Positions 16,156 to 25,000 of a stretch of DNA of 64,000 nt are shown in pieces; within the stretch, counting starts at the first letter, position 1; each line of letters opens with the position of its first letter. The position numbers and the translations under genes were made by a program. Under the pieces are notes generated by a model. It was not told the origin of the DNA, did no database searches, and saw nothing but the letters and a program-made list of their open reading frames with translations. Source of the DNA: Subdoligranulum variabile (lineage in GTDB: Bacteria; Bacillota; Clostridia; Oscillospirales; Ruminococcaceae); contig SFKI01000001.1 of the NCBI GenBank assembly GCA_004554775.1, positions 62,001 to 126,000 of the forward strand, given 5' to 3'.

Positions 16156-16467
16156 TTATCCGAACAGTACCGATAAGTAATCAGTCCTGCCATCCAGCAC
16201 CCGAAGAATCTCTATCGTGCCGTTTTCCTCGTCCACACGGCAGAAAATCAACTGCTTTGACACCACAAAATAGCGCACATCCGTGGTGATTTCAAATTTC
16301 TCTGCCAGTGCTGCACCCATATAAGGGTTATCTGCCAGCAGGGATATTGCCTTCAGCAGCGCCGTCATCAGCTTTTTGGCAGCTTTGGGGTTCTTCAGCC
16401 GTTCAGCGATGTAGTCGCGGGTTGCTTCCATATCCTTGACAGCGGCTCTTTTATAGCTTACCCTCAT
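16156..16467 (-). CDS. RelE/ParE-family toxin
   Basis: A 103-residue protein with the RelE/ParE fold pattern: KRAAVKDMEATRDYIAERLKNPKAA, a middle NPYMGAAL segment, then beta-strands VRYFVVSKQLIFCRVDEENGTIEILRVLDGRTDY. These toxins cleave ribosome-bound mRNA (RelE) or poison gyrase (ParE); the sequence here is closer to the ParE-like side, but the class is uncertain. It overlaps the upstream antitoxin gene by 4 bp. The pair interrupts the secretion genes, between M23 and virB4, in opposite orientation, and probably stabilises the element. Confidence 0.85.
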   Translation of the reverse strand: MRVSYKRAAVKDMEATRDYIAERLKNPKAAKKLMTALLKAISLLADNPYMGAALAEKFEITTDVRYFVVSKQLIFCRVDEENGTIEILRVLDGRTDYLSVLFG

Positions 16468-16766
16468 TTCTCAACTCCGAACATCTTGTACACTTCATCC
16501 TCGGAGTAAGAAACCGGGTCGTCCTGCGCTTCCTGCAACTGCTTTGTCAGCCGGGAGAGCGCCTTTGCCTTGATGATCTCCGCGTTGTCCTCGGTCACAG
16601 CAAAGGGAAAACCGCCCGCATTCAGCGACTGCTGGAAAAACACATTGATGGCATCGGTCAGGGTAAGGCCGTTCTTTGCATACACAGATTCCAATTCCTG
16701 CTTGATTTCCGGGTTGATACGAACGCGGAACACATCCGTTTTGGCTGCCGAAACAATATTTTCCAT
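16464..16766 (-). CDS. RelB/DinJ-family antitoxin
   Basis: A 100-residue protein. The N-terminal ribbon-helix-helix is clear: DVFRVRINPEIKQELESVYAKNGLTLTDAINVFF, typical RelB/DinJ. The C-terminal third (SYSEDEVYKMFGVEK) should wrap the toxin. The ATG at 16766 is chosen because AAGGGAG lies 8 bp upstream; the frame reaches 6 codons further back. It is driven by a near-perfect promoter with a 12-bp palindrome just upstream. Confidence 0.85.
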   Translation of the reverse strand: MENIVSAAKTDVFRVRINPEIKQELESVYAKNGLTLTDAINVFFQQSLNAGGFPFAVTEDNAEIIKAKALSRLTKQLQEAQDDPVSYSEDEVYKMFGVEK

Positions 16767-16807
16767 AAAATAAACTCCCTTCATGCCGTAGTTTTCTTCT
16801 TATTTCC

Positions 16808-16851
16808 ATTATACGTTCACAGCATCCGGCTGTCAATCCATGTAGCTACAT
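16808..16851 (-). promoter_or_regulatory. consensus promoter and palindromic operator of the toxin-antitoxin operon
   Basis: On the minus strand TTGACA (16831-16836), a 17-bp spacer and TATAAT (16808-16813) match the sigma-A consensus exactly. Directly upstream of the -35 is a perfect 12-bp palindrome ATGTAGCTACAT (16840-16851), a likely RelB autoregulation site. Confidence 0.85.
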
Positions 16852-16900
16852 TGATACCACAAAATCGCATTTGAAAATTTATCTGCCGAAATGCAGTAAA

Positions 16901-16958
16901 TCAGCACAACATCCGCACAGCAAAAGTCTTTTTTGCTGCAATATGACTCTGCTATAAT
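16901..16958 (+). promoter_or_regulatory. virB4 promoter with TCCGCA-type direct repeat
   Basis: TCAGCA (16901) and TCCGCA (16912) are 11 bp apart. Forty-one bases after the start of the second copy lies an extended -10, TGC-TATAAT (16953-16958). CTTTTTTGCTGCA precedes the -10 by 12 bp, as in the virB2 promoter. Confidence 0.65.
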
Positions 16959-16986
16959 AGTATCGTCAAAATTGAACAGAAACGCA

Positions 16987-17016
16987 AGAGCGCCTTTTTT
17001 CGAGGGCGCTCTTTTT
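16987..17016 (+). terminator. terminator between virB4 promoter and virB4 gene
   Basis: AGAGCGCC (16987-16994) pairs with GGCGCTCT (17005-17012), followed by TTTTTG. It lies about 25 bases after the predicted transcription start and directly before the virB4 ribosome site, so it should act as an attenuator unless it is relieved. Confidence 0.78.
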
Positions 17017-17018
17017 GT

Positions 17019-19934
17019 TTGGAGGTGGTCGAAATTTCACGCGAAGAGCGGGATGTTTACCTGATCCCGCAGAATTTTGTGGACACCGACACGATTCTCG
17101 GCGGCACGGTCAAGCTACGCAATGCGGTGGAGGCGGCCGTGCTTGCCGTGGGCAGTGCAGTACCGCTGTTTTATCTGCCGCTGGCGTTCAACATCCGTCT
17201 GATGATCGTCATTGCGGTGTCGGTGCCGCTGGGTGTTTTTGGTGTGGTCGGCATTGGCGGCGATAGCCTGACGCAGTTTGTAGCACATTGGTTCTGCTTT
17301 ATGAAGCGCCGCCGTATCGTCACGCCCACATCGCAGGGCAATCTCGAAGCCAACCGCCATCGGCATTTACGGTTCATCAGCAAGCGATATCGCGTTGTCT
17401 ACTACGATGATTCTGATACCTTGCCCCACAATGCGCAAGTCTTGCAGCGCAAGACAGACCGCCACGGAAAGCTGGTAAAGCGGCAGACGCTCTACGATTT
17501 GCTGCCCATCGAGAAAATTGAGAACGGCATCCTGCACACCACGGATAATCACTACATCAAGATTTTGGAAATCGAGCCCATCAACTTCCTGCTGCGCTCC
17601 CCGCGCGAGCAGCGCAATGTCATCTACTCGTTTGCCAGCCTTTTGAAAGTCAGCCCGGTGCGACTGCAATTCAAGTCGTTTTCCCGCAAAGCAGATGTCA
17701 ATGCCTATCTGGACAAGCTGCGGCGAGATGCCGCCAACGAACCGGACGCGACAGTGCGCAAGCGCCACATGAGCTATATCCGCTTTGTCAAGCGGCTCGG
17801 TTCCCGCGATGCCGTCAGCCGTCGCTTCTTCGTGATTTTCCAGTACGAAGCCCCTACGAACGAACGGAATATCTCCTATGCCGAAATCGTCTCCACGCTC
17901 GAAACCACGGTCCGCAACTTCCGCACCTATCTGGCGCAGTGCGGCAACGCCATCGTGGAACATGAGAACGAGGACGAGTTCCTCACCGACGTTTTCTATA
18001 CCTTATTAAATAGGCGGACGGCGGTGCAGGTGCCGTTGCAGGAGCGCATCCAAGATGTGCTTGCCAGCTATCTGGCCCAAAACGATGCCACGGCGCTGGA
18101 CAAAATACCGCCTGCCGCCTTTATGATTCCGCCCTCGCTGGATTTGAAGCATGGGCGCTATCTCTACATGGATGGGACCTACCACGCCTACTTAATGATT
18201 CCCGCAGACAGCTACCGCGCACAGGTCACGGCCGGGTGGATGGCCCTGCTGGTGAATGCCGGCGAGGGCATTGATGTGGATTTGTTTCTGGAACGACAGC
18301 CCAAAGAGCGCATGATGCAGAAAATCGGGCAGCAGATCCGCATCAACCGCAGCAAAATCAAGGACACCAGCGATACAAACTCGGACTTCGATGACCTCTC
18401 CAACGCCATCCGCTCCGGGTATTACCTAAAAGACGGTCTTGCCAACAGCGAGGACTTCTACTATGCCGCCATTCTTGTGACGGTCACAGCCGCCAGCGTC
18501 AAGGATTTGGAGTGGCGCATCGGGGAGATACGCAAGCTCATGGTCTCGCAGGATATGAATTTGCAGTTATGCAGCTTCCGGCAGGAGTCCGCATTTCTCT
18601 CTTCCCTGCCGCTGTGCGCCCCGGATGCCGCGTTGTTCAAGAAGTACCGCCGCAATATCCTTACCTCCACCGCGGCCAGCTTTTATCCGTTCGTCAGCTT
18701 TGAGTTGTGCGATACCAACGGCGTGCTGCTGGGCGTGAACAAGTACAATAACTCCCTTGTCAGTCTCGACAACTTCAATACCCGCATCTACAAAAACGCG
18801 AACATGGCAATTCTCGGCACCTCCGGCGCGGGCAAGACGTTCACCATGCAGCTTATCGCCCGGCGTATGCGGCTGGCGGGAACACCGGTTTACATCATTG
18901 CCCCGCTGAAAGGTCACGAGTTTTACCGGCAGGCCAAGGCTCTGAACGGTACCATCATCCGCATCGTGCCGGGCAGCCCGGACTGTATCAACGTCATGGA
19001 GATTCGCAAAATCGACCATACCAGCAGTGAACTGCTGGATGGCCCCATGCCGGAGCAATCGGAACTGGCCGCCAAAATCCAGAAACTGCACATCTTCTTT
19101 TCCTTGCTTATCCCCGATTTGAGCAACGAGGAGCGCCAGCTATTGGACGAAGCCATCGTCACAACCTACCGCAACAAAGGCATCACCTACGACAATGCCA
19201 GTCTGGACGACCCAGCGCACCCCGGTCAATACCGTGAAATGCCGATTTTGGGCGACCTGCACGCAGTCCTGTCAGCCACCCCGGAGACACGGCGCATCGC
19301 CAACATTCTGAACCGCCTTGTACACGGCTCAGCATCCAGCTTTAACCGCCAGACAAACGTGAACCTTGACAATAGCTATGTTGTCATCGACATCAGCGAG
19401 TTGTCCGGCGACCTGCTGACCGTGGGTATGTACATCGGGCTGGACTATATGTGGGATAAGGCGAAAGAGGATTTGACCCGCCGCAAGCAGATTTTTATAG
19501 ATGAAGTCTGGCAGATCATCGGCGCATCATCAAACGCCTTGGCTGCCAACTATGTGTTTGAGGCCGTCAAGACGATTCGCGGCTACGGCGGCGGTGTGTT
19601 GGTCGCCACGCAGGATTTGAACGACTTCTTTTCCTTGGAAGATGGAAAATACGGCCGCGGCATCCTGAACAACTGCAAAATCAAAATCATTCTGAATCTG
19701 GAGGAAGAGGAAGCGCAGCGCGTGCAAAGTGTTTTGAAGCTGACCGATGCCGAAATCGACAACATCACCCGCTTCGAGCGCGGCAGTGCGCTGATTGTCA
19801 CGAACTCCAACAATGTCACCGTCGATATGCGATGCAGCGAGGAAGAAAAGGATCTGATCACCACAGACCGGGACGAGCTGCGCCGCATTGTAGAACGCAA
19901 AATGCAAAATCAAACCGAAACGGAGGAATCCTAA
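17019..19934 (+). CDS. VirB4-family conjugation ATPase with N-terminal PrgI-like membrane domain
   Basis: A 971-residue protein. The first ~120 residues hold two membrane helices (about 37-60 and 62-85), matching PrgI-type proteins normally encoded separately. The rest is VirB4: an N-terminal CagE/TrbE region and a RecA-like ATPase with Walker A GTSGAGKT (about 600-607) and Walker B IFIDEVWQIIG (about 824-834). It energises pilus assembly and substrate transfer at the inner membrane. The start is ambiguous: TTG at 17019 has no ribosome site, while GGAGGTGG at 17021-17028 would best serve an ATT codon at 17034. It ends with TAATG overlapping the next gene. Confidence 0.9.
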   Translation: MEVVEISREERDVYLIPQNFVDTDTILGGTVKLRNAVEAAVLAVGSAVPLFYLPLAFNIRLMIVIAVSVPLGVFGVVGIGGDSLTQFVAHWFCFMKRRRIVTPTSQGNLEANRHRHLRFISKRYRVVYYDDSDTLPHNAQVLQRKTDRHGKLVKRQTLYDLLPIEKIENGILHTTDNHYIKILEIEPINFLLRSPREQRNVIYSFASLLKVSPVRLQFKSFSRKADVNAYLDKLRRDAANEPDATVRKRHMSYIRFVKRLGSRDAVSRRFFVIFQYEAPTNERNISYAEIVSTLETTVRNFRTYLAQCGNAIVEHENEDEFLTDVFYTLLNRRTAVQVPLQERIQDVLASYLAQNDATALDKIPPAAFMIPPSLDLKHGRYLYMDGTYHAYLMIPADSYRAQVTAGWMALLVNAGEGIDVDLFLERQPKERMMQKIGQQIRINRSKIKDTSDTNSDFDDLSNAIRSGYYLKDGLANSEDFYYAAILVTVTAASVKDLEWRIGEIRKLMVSQDMNLQLCSFRQESAFLSSLPLCAPDAALFKKYRRNILTSTAASFYPFVSFELCDTNGVLLGVNKYNNSLVSLDNFNTRIYKNANMAILGTSGAGKTFTMQLIARRMRLAGTPVYIIAPLKGHEFYRQAKALNGTIIRIVPGSPDCINVMEIRKIDHTSSELLDGPMPEQSELAAKIQKLHIFFSLLIPDLSNEERQLLDEAIVTTYRNKGITYDNASLDDPAHPGQYREMPILGDLHAVLSATPETRRIANILNRLVHGSASSFNRQTNVNLDNSYVVIDISELSGDLLTVGMYIGLDYMWDKAKEDLTRRKQIFIDEVWQIIGASSNALAANYVFEAVKTIRGYGGGVLVATQDLNDFFSLEDGKYGRGILNNCKIKIILNLEEEEAQRVQSVLKLTDAEIDNITRFERGSALIVTNSNNVTVDMRCSEEEKDLITTDRDELRRIVERKMQNQTETEES

Positions 19935-20737
19935 TGAAGAAACCTGTTATTGCCGCCCTGTGCTGCTTGCTGGCACTTGGCACCACCACCGCAGCCTTTG
20001 CCGAGGAACCAACGCCTACCCCTGCCCCGGAGTTAGTGGAACTGTCGCCGGAAGATCCCGCGCCGCAGTTCTACCCGGACAGCATCTCGTGGCAGGAGGA
20101 CGGCGGCCAGTTGCTCGTCATCAAGCAGTACAGCGTGCCCTACGGCACAGCCGTTTCCGCCCTGACCGAAAGCGGTATGCAGTGGGGTGGCTCCGATTAC
20201 ACCTTATGGGGTGTTACCCAGTCGGTGGAGGGCGGTGTGGCCGAAGAAAAAGAGGTCACGCAGGATTTTGAATTGTCCGTGCGCAGCGCCGATGCCGAAA
20301 CTGCTCGCAATGACGTGAAAGAGTCCGTTGCCTACGATGACGAGTATGGCTTTTCCGGCTCACTGACCTTGCAGGACATTACGATTGGCGAGACCTTGCA
20401 GGCCGACAGCACCTATATGGCAACCGCACACTACGCTGGAACGGTCACCCGCACCGAGGCCGGAACCGTACATTACACGCTGCTGTACGCGCCGGTTTCT
20501 GCACCTGTGGTTGTTGCTGCGGCGGAAAGTGACATCACCCCTGCCCTGTTGATTATGGGCATCGCGTGTGCGCTGCTTTTTATCGCGGTGCTGCTGATTA
20601 TCACCCATCTGCTGCACAAAGAGCCCTCCCACACGGCTGAACCTACGAAGCCTGCCCACGCGCCGAAAGTCTATGTGCCATCCGGGGATATTGTCCTTGG
20701 CGGCAGAAATGAGGATGACGATGAAGAAAATCTCTGA
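19934..20737 (+). CDS. secreted, membrane-anchored protein of the conjugation module
   Basis: A 267-residue protein with a signal peptide (residues 1-22, cleavage after AAFA), a Pro/Thr-rich linker, a beta-rich extracellular domain (about 40-200), one membrane helix near the C-terminus (ITPALLIMGIACALLFIAVLLII) and an acidic cytoplasmic tail ending EDDDEENL. I recognise no known family. The start codon overlaps the virB4 stop by one base and is preceded by GGAGGAATCC, so it is co-translated with VirB4 and is probably a structural partner on the cell surface. Confidence 0.65.
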   Translation: MKKPVIAALCCLLALGTTTAAFAEEPTPTPAPELVELSPEDPAPQFYPDSISWQEDGGQLLVIKQYSVPYGTAVSALTESGMQWGGSDYTLWGVTQSVEGGVAEEKEVTQDFELSVRSADAETARNDVKESVAYDDEYGFSGSLTLQDITIGETLQADSTYMATAHYAGTVTRTEAGTVHYTLLYAPVSAPVVVAAAESDITPALLIMGIACALLFIAVLLIITHLLHKEPSHTAEPTKPAHAPKVYVPSGDIVLGGRNEDDDEENL

Positions 20738-20861
20738 TTGGGCAAAAGTTCTGCTGCCGCTGGTTGGCAGCGGGATGGTCCTGCACTACCTGTTTCTATG
20801 GCATGAGCGCCGCCATGCGGTGGTGCTGCACAAAGAAATCTATCACAAGTCGAAATACTAA
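20721..20861 (+). CDS. small membrane protein, 46 residues
   Basis: It overlaps the end of the previous gene by 17 bp. The ATG at 20721 is chosen among three closely spaced in-frame ATGs because GAGG ends 7 bp before it. One hydrophobic helix (WAKVLLPLVGSGMVLHYLF) is followed by a His- and Lys-rich tail. The function is unknown; the overlap and the next gene's AGGAGG 13 bp downstream of its stop suggest it is a real operon member. Confidence 0.55.
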   Translation: MKKISDWAKVLLPLVGSGMVLHYLFLWHERRHAVVLHKEIYHKSKY

Positions 20862-20874
20862 GGAGGAAAACACC

Positions 20875-21276
20875 ATGATTGCACAATGCCTTTACCAGTC
20901 CGACCCGAAGAATCTCGCCAGCATGGGTAGGCAGCGCCTTGCCTGTCAGCGCGCCGCCCGCAAATTGCAGTGGGGCGTGCAGAAAGAACGCATTTCCGAG
21001 ACAAACGAGCCTGTGCCGCTGCTCATGCGCCCCGCCGTCAAGGAGATTTTGCAGGATGCCGAGCAGCACCGCTTCGATGTCCTGCTGATTGGCAACCGGG
21101 ATTCGCTCTGCTGTGATGCCGCCGACATGGAGAGTTTTTTGACCGTGCTGAACTCGTTCAACATCCACATCTTTGCCGGTGGCCAGGGCAGTTGGGTCGA
21201 GCCGAACGGCCGCCACTATGCACCCCTGCCCCGCCTGCCGTGGCAGGAAGATGACGTTGCGGAGGTGCCGCAGTGA
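20875..21276 (+). CDS. degenerate serine recombinase N-terminal domain-like protein
   Basis: A 133-residue protein. From about residue 4 to 100 it follows the resolvase/invertase catalytic domain: CLYQSD at the position of the usual YxRVS, RQRLACQRAARKL, a middle RPAVKEILQDAEQHRFDVLLI strand, RDSLCCD in place of LDRLSRD, and FLTVLNSFNIHIF. The nucleophile-motif Arg is missing and no DNA-binding or large C-terminal domain exists, so it is unlikely to recombine DNA. It may have been kept as a binding or regulatory protein. AGGAGG precedes the ATG at 20875, and its last codons overlap the sortase start (GTGA). The match is by eye only. Confidence 0.55.
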   Translation: MIAQCLYQSDPKNLASMGRQRLACQRAARKLQWGVQKERISETNEPVPLLMRPAVKEILQDAEQHRFDVLLIGNRDSLCCDAADMESFLTVLNSFNIHIFAGGQGSWVEPNGRHYAPLPRLPWQEDDVAEVPQ

Positions 21277-22040
21277 GAGAAAAATTCAAGCGCTTCTGCG
21301 ATACCGCCAATCCCGATTTGCTGTGGCTTGTCATTATTTTTGTTTTGGTCGGGCTGCTGTTGGCCGGGTTCTTGCTTTTCGGGCGTTCCGGCAACAGCGG
21401 TTCGGTGCTGCCAGCGTGGGCGCAGACCGAGCATGTCGAGCCGCCTGACGAACGCCTTGCAGTCGCACAGAAAGAAAACCCGGACACTGTGGCATGGATC
21501 ACGATTCCCGGCACGAATATTGATGCACCTGTGCAGCAGTACGGCGACAACGACTATTATCTGCGCCGTGATGAGAAAGGCAACGATGACTACCACGGCT
21601 GCCTCTATGCTGACTATGCCTGCCGCATGGACAGCAGTGTAAAAGTTTCTCGCAATCTGATTTTTTACGGACACACCTTTACCGACGAGGACTATGTCGG
21701 CGGATTTGAGGATTTGCACAAATACCGCGTGTTCGAGTTTGGACAGGAAAACCCGTACATTTATGTTTCGCTGGCAGATGAAAAGCTAACGTATCAGATT
21801 TTCAGCGTGTGGGTTTGCGATGCAAACGCCGATACCGATTGTATTCAGGCTGACCCGGACGATGCAGCATTTCAGCAGATTCTGGATAAGGCTATTGCCG
21901 GCTGTGCGTTCGACTACGGTGTGGACGTGACGACCGATGACCATATTTTGACGCTTTCCACCTGTACGGCTGATCCTAACAGCCGCCTGTTGGTCGTTGC
22001 CAAGTTGATTGATGGAGGTGGTACAGATGTAAAATCTTAA
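21273..22040 (+). CDS. class B sortase
   Basis: A 255-residue protein with one N-terminal membrane helix (about 17-38) and a sortase B barrel: VAWITIPGTNIDAPVQQ, the catalytic His in NLIFYGHTF (about residue 133), the catalytic Cys in LTLSTCT (about 231) and a C-terminal Arg in NSRLLVVAK (about 240). It cleaves a sorting signal and joins the protein to peptidoglycan or to another pilin. The start is GTG, overlapping the previous stop. The giant surface protein next door ends with FPQTG and is the obvious substrate. Confidence 0.92.
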   Translation: MREKFKRFCDTANPDLLWLVIIFVLVGLLLAGFLLFGRSGNSGSVLPAWAQTEHVEPPDERLAVAQKENPDTVAWITIPGTNIDAPVQQYGDNDYYLRRDEKGNDDYHGCLYADYACRMDSSVKVSRNLIFYGHTFTDEDYVGGFEDLHKYRVFEFGQENPYIYVSLADEKLTYQIFSVWVCDANADTDCIQADPDDAAFQQILDKAIAGCAFDYGVDVTTDDHILTLSTCTADPNSRLLVVAKLIDGGGTDVKS

Positions 22041-22087
22041 ATCGCACGCACTCTTTTGACGTATAAAACCATACAAGGAGATATGCA

Positions 22088-25000
22088 ATGCAATATAAAC
22101 TCAAACATCGCTTATCTGCGGCGCTCATGGCGGGTGCCATGTGCTGCACGATGATTCCCGCCGCCTCGGCAGACGAGATTGCCACGCCGGAGACAGCAGA
22201 TACGGCTGTTCCAGAAGTTACAGACAGCGTGGTGCCTGATATTTCGCAGATCACCGAAAATCTGTACAACGATTTGCCGGATGCACCAACCGGCAGTTAC
22301 CTCGGCAGCATGGGTCTGCCTGTGGCAACCGGTGAGACGAAAATCAGCATCTCGGCATGGGTATCTGATCTGTATGATGGCGAGGATGCCCATTTGGATG
22401 CCGATGCGCTGAACGGAAATGAAAGCACCGTCATCGTTGGCCGCAATCCCGATGCAGATTATGCAGTAGTTCCTCTGTTGGTACAAACCGAATACCCCGT
22501 AAACGGTGCAACAGCAGAAGTTGTACTGCCGGAAGGGGTAGAGGTTCTCAGCTACGCATCTACTGATGCAGACCTCATTCCTGCCGGCGATGCTGAGCAG
22601 TCCAAAATTCTGTATCAGACTTACGCCGAGCAATCTGCGGCTGCAACCGGCTTTTATGTGAAGGCTTTTTCTGACTTCACTGCGCAGTTTATTTACGCCA
22701 ACCCGGACGGCACCACTTTACAGAAATCTATTCATGTACAATTGTCGGATGAAGCAACTCCTACGCAGCTTTATACCGATAACGATGTTGCAACACTCGC
22801 AGTCGGCCCTACCCCGCCCTATGCCACCGGCAAAATTACCAGCATTGCCAAAGAGGGCGGCACTTGGCTTATTTGGTTCAACGGCCAAGAAGCCTATTGT
22901 TGTAGTCATGGTCTGAACGGTCAGCCCAATGGCTGTCCTACCTATGCTTTTGACCATGTGTCTCGCCTTGAGCCTGGCCAGTACACCCCTGGCAACCATT
23001 ATGCGAACCAAATCAACATTTGGGGTGGCCTCGGTCAGTTGAGCCTCGATATGCTGGACAGCAAGCCCGTTGTTATGAGTGCAGACAACGAGCATACCGA
23101 CCTCATCAGTGAAATCTACGATGAAACCCAGCAGTGGATCATTGCCAACTATCCTGATAGCTATGCTGCGAAAACCTATGTTGCTGCCGCTGAAGAATTA
23201 GCAACCGGCACGGCGGTGCAGTCTGGCGAGAACGGTTATTACACTTACATTTATAATCCGCCCGCAGGCTACGCATGGCAGATTGTGGCGCTGGTTGGTG
23301 AGGAAATTGCTGGCGGTACCGAAATCCCGGACGTGCCGAGTGCTCCTGAGCCGCAGTATTATTCTGCTTCATGGACCGCTCCTGCACAGAGCGCAAGCGG
23401 CAGCTTTGATCTGACGTTCACCGTCAACACCGACAAATACCAGCTGAACACGCTGGAAAAAGTGGATGGTTCTGTTATTACTATCACGCCCAGTCAGACC
23501 AGCGGCAGCGTGGACGGTGGCAGTTGGAAGATGACTCCTTCCGGAGCGCAGACCATTACCACAAGCGGCCACACGCAGGATGATAGCTTCCACCTCAATG
23601 GCGGCGATGGTTCTGCCACATGGACAGTACATTATGAGGTGTCCAAGACCAGCACCAGCACACTCAGCGGGCAGGAAGGACCGTTCACCAGCCAGGCTGA
23701 AGCGGATGCCGCTGCCGAGGCTGCCAAAAATGCAGCCATCAACCAACTGAAAAACGAAGCGCAAGGCATGGTAGATGCTGCCATCGCCTCGGCGCGGGCG
23801 CAGCTTGCAAATATTACGTTTAGCTACGATGAAATCACCATCCCGCACGGCTTTGATACCACGCCCGGCGCTTTGGGCAGCCATCAGATTATTACTGTTC
23901 CTGCCAACAGCAGCAACGACTACCAGATGCAGAACGATGAATGGTCTGTAAAGGTGTCGATTGATAAGATCGACAGCGAGACCCAGCAGCAGATTTGCGG
24001 GGACGCAGAGTTTGCCTTTTTCGAGTGGGATACTGTTCTGCAACGGTATATCCCCACCGGCGGGTATAACCAGTACAAGGTTGAGCGTCAGAGCGATGGC
24101 ACCTACAAAGTCATCAACCATAGCAACTACGCGAACGGTTCCGACAACATTTATTACACCCAGCGCAACGAGGGTCATTTTGTCATTGTCGAGCGCCGCG
24201 CTCCCAGCGGGTACTATGGCGATTGGTCGGACGTAAGCGCTCCCGGTACAGCTGGTTCCGTGCTGGGCAAACGTGCCTACGCCTTTGAAATCACCAAGGC
24301 ACTGGACGGTCAGACCATATGGCTAGGCAACTCTGACTATAACGCCGACATCACCACAGCCAACAGCGGCGGCACCCTCATCGACACCGGCGAGGGCATT
24401 GTTAGCATTACGTTCGGTGACCGCAACGGCGACAAAGCCTATAATACTGACCCTACCGACATCGCCAGCAATGAGAAGTCGTACACCATGCACGCCGATG
24501 CCGACACCATGCAGAATGACCGCTCTCTCGGCAGCATCACGCTCTCCAAAGTAGACTTGGATGCCGCCCGGTATCTGGCTGCGGACAGCAACGGTGACAG
24601 CACGCTTGAAGGTGCCGTGTACGACCTGTACGCTGCCGAGGACATTCATCATCCGGACGGCGTTTCCGGCATCGTCGATTACTCCAAAATCACAGATGCC
24701 AGCGGCACCCCTATCTGGCACACTACCGTACTTACCAACGGCGCATGGAAGTCCGACTATCTCCCGGTGCTGAAAAAAGACCATCTCGTTGCCTCTGCCG
24801 CCATTAAGGACGGCAAGTTGGCGTTCGCCAACCTCTACTTAGGCCGTTACTACCTTGTGGAGCGCACCACCGGCATCGTGATCCCGGTGGATTCCAACGG
24901 GCAATATTACCTTTCCGGCCAGTATCCCCTGCTCAACAAAAAGCTGGAGCCTACCGGCAGCTATGCCGCCCTCGCCAGCAATGGCACAGAATACATCGAC

